Positions 58,908 through 64,000 of a stretch of DNA of 64,000 nt are shown here, in pieces. The DNA lies in the NCBI RefSeq assembly GCF_014204915.1, contig NZ_JACHMH010000001.1, positions 9,151,501 to 9,215,500 of the forward strand, read 5' to 3'. This stretch comes from Crossiella cryophila. Lineage in GTDB: Bacteria > Actinomycetota > Actinomycetes > Mycobacteriales > Pseudonocardiaceae. Every line of letters starts with the position of its first letter. Position 1 is the first letter of the stretch. The notes under the pieces are model-generated. The model was not told the DNA's origin. It did no database searches and was given only the letters and a program-made list of their open reading frames with translations. A program made the translations under genes and the position numbers.

Positions 58908-59759
58908 TCAGCCCTTGGCGCGCAGATGTGCCACCACGGCACTGAAGTCCCGCCCACCAAGCCCGGCCTCCGCCGCCGCACCCAGCTCCCGCCGAGCCGC
59001 CGCGATCACCCCAGCCTCGGCCGCCCCCGCTTCCAGCGCCAGCCGCAGGTCCTTCGCGGCCAGTTCCAGCGAGAACGTGATCGGCAGCCCCGCGGTCTCG
59101 TTCTGCTCCCGCAACCGCTTCGCCATCCCACCGACCGCCGACCCGGCCAGCGCGTCCCAGGCCGTGCCCTGCTCCACCCCCAGCTCGTCGGCCAGCGCCA
59201 TCGCCTCGCCGACCAGCACCGGCACGGTCGCGGTGATCGCGTTGACCACCAGCTTCAACGCGGCCCCCGCCCCGGCCTCGCCCACCCGAACCGGGTTGCC
59301 CAGCACCGAGAGCACGTCCACGACCGCGGCGAACTCGGCCTCGGTGCCCCCCACGTAGATGTCCAGGGTGCCGCCCTCGGCCTGCGGCAACGTGCCCTTG
59401 ACCGGCGCGTCGACCAGCGTGGTCCCCTCGGGCATCCGCGCGCGCAACTCGCGCACCGCCCCGGGCCCGCTGGTGGACATCTCCACCACGGTCGCCCCGG
59501 TGGCCAGCTTCCCGGCCGCGCCCCCGGTGCCGAAGATGACCTCGTTCACCGCGTCGCCGTCGGCGAGCATGGTGATGACGTGCTCAGCCCCGTCCACCGC
59601 CGCGGCGGGACTGTCCGCGACCCGCGCCCCACGCTGGACGAGCGGGTCGGCCTTGGCCGCGGTCCGGTTCCACACGGTCAGCTCGTGCCCGGCGGCCAGC
59701 AACCGGCCCGCCATCAGCACACCCATGCGACCGAGGCCGAGAAAAGCGATACGTGACAT
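58908..59759 (-). CDS. NAD(P)-dependent 3-hydroxyisobutyrate dehydrogenase-family oxidoreductase
   Basis: The 283-residue enzyme has a Rossmann motif (IAFLGLGRMGVLMAGRLLAAG), the substrate site VDAPVKGTLPQAEGGTLDIYVGG in normal position, and the catalytic lysine region AALKLVVNAITAT (Lys near 169). AAKDLRLALE closes the C-terminal helical domain. Members act on 3-hydroxyisobutyrate, tartronate semialdehyde and similar beta-hydroxyacids, or reduce imines; the usual DAPVSGG has Lys in place of Ser here, so the substrate may differ. It has no clear operon partner. Confidence 0.9.
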   Translation of the reverse strand: MSRIAFLGLGRMGVLMAGRLLAAGHELTVWNRTAAKADPLVQRGARVADSPAAAVDGAEHVITMLADGDAVNEVIFGTGGAAGKLATGATVVEMSTSGPGAVRELRARMPEGTTLVDAPVKGTLPQAEGGTLDIYVGGTEAEFAAVVDVLSVLGNPVRVGEAGAGAALKLVVNAITATVPVLVGEAMALADELGVEQGTAWDALAGSAVGGMAKRLREQNETAGLPITFSLELAAKDLRLALEAGAAEAGVIAAARRELGAAAEAGLGGRDFSAVVAHLRAKG

Positions 59760-59807
59760 GACAACGAACGCTAGGACCAGCCCAGCGACCGCGCCACCGC
59801 GAATTTC

Positions 59808-60239
59808 TCAGCCCTGGGCGATATAGGCCTGAAGGTGCTCGTGGTCCTCTTCGAGCTGGCTGATCCGCGACTTCACCACGTCCCCGATGGAGACGATCCC
59901 GGCCAGCCTGCCATCGACGAGCACCGGCACATGCCGGATCCGCCGCTCGGTCATCAGGACGGTCAGGTTGTCCACGGTGTCCTGCGGTGTGCAGGTCACC
60001 ACGGCGGCGGTCATGATCTCCGCGACCGTGCCGCTGAGCAGTTCGGCCCCGCGTTCCCGCAGCCGCCGCACCACATCCCGCTCGGACACGATGCCCACCA
60101 CGGTCCCATCCGGCCCCACCACGACCAGCGCGCCCACGTTGTGCTCGGCGAGCACCGTGAGCAACTCGGTGACCGTATTGCCCGGTTCGACCGTGGCAAC
60201 AGTGGAACCCTTGGTGCGCAGGACATCCGCGATCCGCAT
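59808..60239 (-). CDS. CBS-domain pair protein
   Basis: ATG 60239 gives 143 residues made of two CBS repeats: repeat 1 covers about 8-60 (VTELLTVLAEHNVGALVVV) and repeat 2 about 73-128 (TVDNLTVLMTERRIRHVPV). Such stand-alone pairs bind adenosine nucleotides and act as energy or redox sensors. The short tail (LEEDHEHLQAYIAQG) is charged. No partner enzyme is adjacent. The region upstream holds a 34-bp tandem repeat. Confidence 0.92.
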   Translation of the reverse strand: MRIADVLRTKGSTVATVEPGNTVTELLTVLAEHNVGALVVVGPDGTVVGIVSERDVVRRLRERGAELLSGTVAEIMTAAVVTCTPQDTVDNLTVLMTERRIRHVPVLVDGRLAGIVSIGDVVKSRISQLEEDHEHLQAYIAQG

Positions 60240-60596
60240 GGCAACACCCTTCGATCGACACCGGCCGACCCGCTTCAGGCTAACGGGGGACAGCCGAACG
60301 CGCAGCGCCCCCAACGGTGGTTCTTCCGGCCCAACCCAGCCCCCTCACCAGCTCAGCCCACGACCCGATCCCGCCCCTCAGCGGCCCACCCCACGACCCG
60401 ATCCCGGCCCCTCAGCAGCTCAGCCCACGACCCGATCCCGGCCCCTCAGCGGCCCAGTCCACGACCCGATCCCGGCCCTCACCAGCACCGGCGCACGGCC
60501 GCTCGCCGACCCGATCCCGACCCAAACCCAACCCGGCCATCGGCCCCGCATCCGCGATCCCCACAACCGGCCCCGCCCAGGTCAGCCCACCCGAGG
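60240..60596. other. C-rich intergenic region with tandem repeats
   Basis: This 357-base stretch between the CBS gene start and the GlxA-type gene end has no credible gene: frames through it are low-complexity Pro/Arg/Ser sequence. It is strongly C-rich on the plus strand and holds the 34-bp tandem array at 60346-60523. The CBS gene promoter is expected at the left end, but no clear -10/-35 was recognised. Confidence 0.6.
60346..60523. repeat. 34-bp tandem repeat, four regular units and one degenerate
   Basis: Units run 60346-60378, 60379-60412, 60413-60446, 60447-60479 and a longer, degenerate 60480-60523. All share CACGACCCGATCCCGGCCC or a close form. The variable first part alternates: CAGCTCAGC in units 1 and 3, GCGGCCCA in units 2 and 4, so the array also has a 67-68-bp higher period. 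This points to duplication of a two-unit block. Confidence 0.82.
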
Positions 60597-61577
60597 TCAG
60601 CCCGCCGCCGCCCGTCTGCGGTGCACCATCCGGTAGACCGAGGGCGAGGTCTGGAAGTGGTCGAGGAAGGCCTGCCGCAGGGTCTCGGTCGAGCTGAACC
60701 CGCAGCGCGCCGCCACCCCGGTCAACGGCAACCGGGTCGACTCCAGCAGCCGCGCCGCGGCCCTGGTCCGCGCGCCGCGCACGTACCGGCTCGGCGTGCT
60801 GCCCAGCTGCTGCTCGAACAACCGGGCCAGGTGCCGGGTGCTCAGTCCCGCCCGGCAGGCCAGGGTGCTGGTCCGCAGGTCAGCGGCCAGATCGGCCTCG
60901 ATCAGGTTCACCAGCTCGCGCACCACCGCGTGTTCCGGCGGTGGCGCGGCGACGTAGACGCTCACCTGCGCCTGGTTGCCCGGCCGCTGCAGGTAGGTGA
61001 CCAGGTTCCGAGCCACCGCCCGCGCCAGTACGGCCCCGTGGTCCTCCTCGACCAGGGCCAGGGTCAGGTCCAGCCCGCTGGTCACCCCGGCCGAGGTGTA
61101 GACCGACCCGTCCTTGATGAACAGCGGCGCCGGGTCGACGGTCACCGCCGGGTAGTGCTCGGCCATCTTGTCCGCGTAGAACCAGTGCGTGGTCGCCCGC
61201 CGCCCGTCCAGCAATCCCGCCGCGGCCAGCAGCGTCGACCCCACGCACACCGACGCGACCCGCCTGCTCATCCGGGCCACCCGCCGCACCTGGTCCAGAA
61301 ACCGCTGGTCCTCGGCCTGTTCCAGATAGGTCCAGCCCCCGGCCACGATCATCGTGTCCACCGGCCCGGCCACCTGCTCCAACTTGACCTGCGCGGCCAG
61401 CGTCAGCCCCGAGGCGCATCGGACCGCCCGCCCACCCATGCTGGCCAGCCGGATCTCGTACCGCGGCGTCACCCCGAGCCGATTGGCCGCGTCCAGCACA
61501 TCGCTCGGACACGCGATGTCCAGCAGTTCCGCCTGGTCATAGCCAATGATCACCACCCGCCGGTCCCCGGTCGCCAT
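60597..61577 (-). CDS. GlxA-type transcriptional regulator (DJ-1/PfpI plus AraC)
   Basis: The 326-residue protein has an N-terminal DJ-1/PfpI domain (about 8-185; nucleophile-elbow Cys in ASVCVGSTLLAAAG) and a C-terminal AraC DNA-binding domain (about 220-315; RAGLSTRHLARLFEQQLG and CGFSSTETLRQAFLDHF). It is divergent from a stand-alone DJ-1/PfpI gene with 95 bases between the starts, so that gene is a likely target. The ligand is unknown. MATGDRRVVIIGYDQAELLD is the start. Confidence 0.92.
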   Translation of the reverse strand: MATGDRRVVIIGYDQAELLDIACPSDVLDAANRLGVTPRYEIRLASMGGRAVRCASGLTLAAQVKLEQVAGPVDTMIVAGGWTYLEQAEDQRFLDQVRRVARMSRRVASVCVGSTLLAAAGLLDGRRATTHWFYADKMAEHYPAVTVDPAPLFIKDGSVYTSAGVTSGLDLTLALVEEDHGAVLARAVARNLVTYLQRPGNQAQVSVYVAAPPPEHAVVRELVNLIEADLAADLRTSTLACRAGLSTRHLARLFEQQLGSTPSRYVRGARTRAAARLLESTRLPLTGVAARCGFSSTETLRQAFLDHFQTSPSVYRMVHRRRAAAG

Positions 61578-61672
61578 ACCGCCAACCTAACGCCCCATGT
61601 CCGTCAGACAAGGACCGCAGGTTTCCGGACATCGCCCGCCGCCGCCTCCACACCACCCGCCAGGCTGGACCC

Positions 61673-62371
61673 ATGACCACCGAAGTCCGCACCATCGCCT
61701 TCGTCCTCTACCCCGGCCTGACCCCGCTCGACCTGGTCGGTCCCCTCCAGGTGCTCGCCTCCCTGACCCAACTCGGCCTGCCCTACCGCACGATCACGGT
61801 CTCCGCCACCACGAACCCCCTCCCCACCGACCTGCCCCTGAACCTGTCCGCCACCCACACCTACGCCGAGGCCCCCGCCCCCTACGCGCTGCTGGTCCCG
61901 GGTGGCGGCGGCCCGACCTTCCGCGCCATGGCCGACGAAGAGCTGTTGGACTACCTCCGCACCACCAGCCCCCAGACCGAACTGACCCTGTCGGTGTGCA
62001 CCGGTTCCCTGCTGCTGGCCGCCGCCGGCCTGCTCGAAGGACGCAACGCCACCACCCACTGGGCCTGCCGCCACCTGCTGCCCAGGTTCGGCGCGACCCC
62101 CGTGGCCGAACGCTGGGTCACCGACGGCAGGTTCATCACCGCGGCCGGCGTCGCCGCGGGCATCGACGCCGCCCTGCACGTGGTGCAGCTGCTGGCCGGC
62201 CCGGAAGTCGCCCGGGGCGTGCAGACCGGCATCGAGTACGACCCCCAGCCCCCGCTCGGCGGCATCGACTGGTCCACTGTGGACTTCGAGCAGGGCGAAC
62301 AGTGGAGCAAGGCCATGATCCAGGAGGGTTTGTCCAACCACCCGGCCCTGCTCGCCAAACTGCTCGACTGA
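61673..62371 (+). CDS. DJ-1/PfpI family protein
   Basis: The 232-residue single-domain protein has the DJ-1/PfpI fold: FVLYPGLTPLDLVGPLQVLA, LLVPGGGGPTF and the nucleophile Cys in LTLSVCTGSLLLAAAGLLEG, followed by NATTHWACRHLLPRFG. It resembles isocyanide-hydratase-like and ThiJ-like enzymes. It is divergent from the GlxA-type regulator, which has the same N-terminal domain, suggesting that both bind similar small molecules. ATG 61673 is used. Confidence 0.9.
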   Translation: MTTEVRTIAFVLYPGLTPLDLVGPLQVLASLTQLGLPYRTITVSATTNPLPTDLPLNLSATHTYAEAPAPYALLVPGGGGPTFRAMADEELLDYLRTTSPQTELTLSVCTGSLLLAAAGLLEGRNATTHWACRHLLPRFGATPVAERWVTDGRFITAAGVAAGIDAALHVVQLLAGPEVARGVQTGIEYDPQPPLGGIDWSTVDFEQGEQWSKAMIQEGLSNHPALLAKLLD

Positions 62372-62788
62372 TCCACCACCCCACCCCTCAGCCAACCCAG
62401 GCACCCCACTTTGTTGTTCGCTGGAGAAGAACTCTCTTGCGGAGGGCGCGGAACATCCGGGATGATTCGGTCATGCTGCTGAAGCGAAAGGGCGAGTCCC
62501 GCCCAGGCCGGTGACCGGCCCCTCGTGGGTTCCCGGTCACCATTCCGGAGAAATACCCACGATTCCAGCGCTCCCCGCCATCGGATCCACGGCGTACAAG
62601 GCTGCGCGAAATTCCGCCGCCCCACTGTCCGCTGTGGACCGATGTCTTCTCCCGCCCGGCGTTCGTGTCCCACGCGACCGTCCCCGCGGGCCCAATCCAC
62701 GTGGTCGCACCCCGTACCTGTCGTCAACAGAAAGGAGTCGAAACACCTTGCTGCGCCAAGGCTGGGACACAGCCGCCGCACGTTGAGA
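62372..62788. other. Intergenic region with a hairpin and a 13-codon frame
   Basis: This 417-base gap lies between two converging genes. TCGTGGGT (62523-62530) can pair with ACCCACGA (62555-62562), with a CCGG on each side inside the loop. Just before it a tiny frame at 62474-62515 would encode MLLKRKGESRPGR, but no well-placed ribosome binding site was seen. A longer frame at 62511-62786 has atypical composition and is not supported. A small RNA is possible; nothing firmer can be said. Confidence 0.3.
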
Positions 62789-63772
62789 TCACCTGAGGTA
62801 CGCCGCCGCCAGCGTACGCACGGACTCCGTCAGCAGGGTCCGTAGCTCCTGCGGCGCAAGCACTTCCACCTCCGCACCGAGCTTGAGCAGGTCGTCATGC
62901 GCTACGGCGACCTGCTCTATCGGCATGTCCGCGACCACCCACCCACGCTCATCCGGCTCCCCCGCGCTGCCCACCACCGCCGCGGCCACCGTGTCCCCGT
63001 ACACATACGCCAGCCGGGACATCCCCTTGGGTGACAACCGAACCACCGCCGTCCCCACCAGCATCTCCCGCTCGTACCGCCGAGCCCACTCACTCCAGTA
63101 CACGGCCAGGTCAAAATCCCCCGGCCGCACAAACCCCTCTCCCAATCGCGTCAGCTCCAACACCTCCGCGACCCGATAGGTCCGCACCCGCCCAGGCTGC
63201 TCCACCCCCTGCGCCACCAGATACCAAAGCCCCGCCTTCACCACCAGCCCCAGCGGCTCCAGCACCCGCTCGACCTCCCGAGGCTCCCGCCACCGCCGGT
63301 ACCGCACGGCGATCCGCTCGCCCTCCCACACCGCCGCCGCGATCCCACCCAGCATCGGCACCCGGTCCACCGGCCGAAACCACCCGGCCGCGTCCAGATG
63401 GAACCGCCCCCGCAACGCCTCCGCCCGAACCCGCAACTCCCCAGGCAACGCCGCCAGCAACTTCAACTCCGCCGCCGCCAGCACACCTCCGAGCCCAAGC
63501 TCCGCCGCAGGCCCCGGAATCCCGGTGAGGAACAAGGACTCCGCCTCCGCGGCGGTCAACCCCGTCAACCGGGTCCGGTACCCATCCACCAACTGGTACC
63601 CGCCAGACCGCCCGGCGTCGCCGTACACCGGCACCCCAGCCGAGGACAACGCCTCCATGTCCCGGTACACGGTCCGCACCGAGACCTCCAGCTCAGCAGC
63701 CAACTCGCTGGCCGACATCCGCCCACGCGTCTGCAGCAACAGCAAAGCCGACAACAACCGACTGGCACGCAT
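62789..63772 (-). CDS. WYL-domain transcriptional regulator (YafY-like)
   Basis: The 327-residue protein starts with a DeoR-like helix-turn-helix (MSASELAAELEVSVRTVYRD) and carries a central WYL domain (about 140-215; IAVRYRRWREPREVERVLEP, LVVKAGLWYLVAQG) and a C-terminal WCX extension. WYL domains bind nucleic-acid or nucleotide ligands, and such regulators often control stress or defence genes. No target is adjacent inside the window. The coding strand is G-rich, the plus strand strongly C-rich. Confidence 0.92.
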   Translation of the reverse strand: MRASRLLSALLLLQTRGRMSASELAAELEVSVRTVYRDMEALSSAGVPVYGDAGRSGGYQLVDGYRTRLTGLTAAEAESLFLTGIPGPAAELGLGGVLAAAELKLLAALPGELRVRAEALRGRFHLDAAGWFRPVDRVPMLGGIAAAVWEGERIAVRYRRWREPREVERVLEPLGLVVKAGLWYLVAQGVEQPGRVRTYRVAEVLELTRLGEGFVRPGDFDLAVYWSEWARRYEREMLVGTAVVRLSPKGMSRLAYVYGDTVAAAVVGSAGEPDERGWVVADMPIEQVAVAHDDLLKLGAEVEVLAPQELRTLLTESVRTLAAAYLR

Positions 63773-64000
63773 CCCCGCAACCTACCCCGCCACGCACCCA
63801 GCACCGCCACACCACGACGGCACCAGCCACCGCGTCACGGCAGCCCGTGGCGGGTGCTCACGCAGTAAGCCTCACCTCCAAGAGTCTCCTTTCCCAACAC
63901 GGTCTCCGGCACTGGGGCACCCGCGCCGAGGCCCAGTCCTATTGGGTGCCAACGCTTTCCCAGACAACCCAAGCTCCGCCCCAGTGATCTCGCCGACCAC
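63773..64000. other. Gene-free right end with a possible hairpin
   Basis: No gene is supported in the last 228 bases. GGCACCC (63916-63922) can pair with GGGTGCC (63944-63950) around a 21-base loop. It may be a terminator or leader element of a gene beyond the window. The WYL regulator promoter should lie near 63773-63850, but no clear motif was recognised. Confidence 0.3.

Noticed and set aside
62511-62786. Small gene of 91 codons
   Set aside because: No ribosome binding site, no recognisable domain and a composition unlike real genes here.

Overview
The window is about 64 kb of very GC-rich DNA with many GTG starts, tightly overlapping operons (ATGA and GTGA junctions) and a gene set typical of Actinobacteria: a PriA-type HisA with no separate trpF, an F420-type PPOX protein, type VII secretion-like WXG and EspC proteins, a DUF1023 hydrolase, and a conserved his-trp-lgt-gltBD order. 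The overall flavour is a filamentous actinomycete, most likely in or near Pseudonocardiaceae. That placement is inferred from gene content and is not proven.

Layout. 1-1106: two tandem DUF2461 genes, the first cut by the window edge. 1107-1773: a repeat-rich gap with a large palindrome and a 22-bp repeat array. 1774-7840: glutamate synthase gltB-gltD. 8149-10895: a BtuFCD-type vitamin B12/iron-complex ABC transporter. 10897-13185: a small type VII-like operon in which one gene carries an in-frame amber codon. 13357-18119: a dctA-like symporter, an orphan TAXI solute receptor and a two-component system, which probably form one sensing and uptake unit. 18256-20325: map and lgt, separated by a second copy of the 22-bp repeat array. 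20375-25449: trpE, a Trp-associated membrane gene, trpC, trpB and trpA. 25474-28565: a TetR regulator and an EspC/DUF1023 operon. 28628-38170: histidine genes hisD-C-B and hisH-priA-F-I, split by an inserted block with soxR, a second merR gene, a two-part transketolase and two small genes. 38475-43767: four secreted peptidases (three M14 carboxypeptidase paralogues and one S1 protease). 43827-50087: a PLP enzyme in an operon with a peptide/nickel-type ABC importer. 50132-53647: a GntR-controlled cluster of an MHS transporter, DUF2848 and a nitrilase-family amidase. 53731-58109: nadA-nadB-nadC with a divergent NrtR regulator. 58119-63772: mixed housekeeping and regulatory genes.

How the parts work together. 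The centre is an amino-acid and cofactor core. Glutamate synthase supplies nitrogen, and a GlnR-like box lies upstream of it. The trp and his operons share PriA, which probably does both the HisA and the TrpF reactions. The transketolase pair, placed under a SoxR box and reading into hisH, could link redox stress to pentose-phosphate supply. Around this core lie accessory units, each with its own regulator and a visible operator: SoxR box, MerR promoter, a GntR operator present twice, and an NrtR-type dyad.

The strongest leads for something undescribed are: the two structurally matching 22-bp repeat arrays placed directly after stop codons; the SoxR-transketolase-histidine arrangement; the GntR/MHS/DUF2848/amidase unit; and the carboxypeptidase triplet in which one copy has lost its prodomain. 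No tRNA, rRNA, CRISPR array, insertion sequence or prophage gene was recognised.
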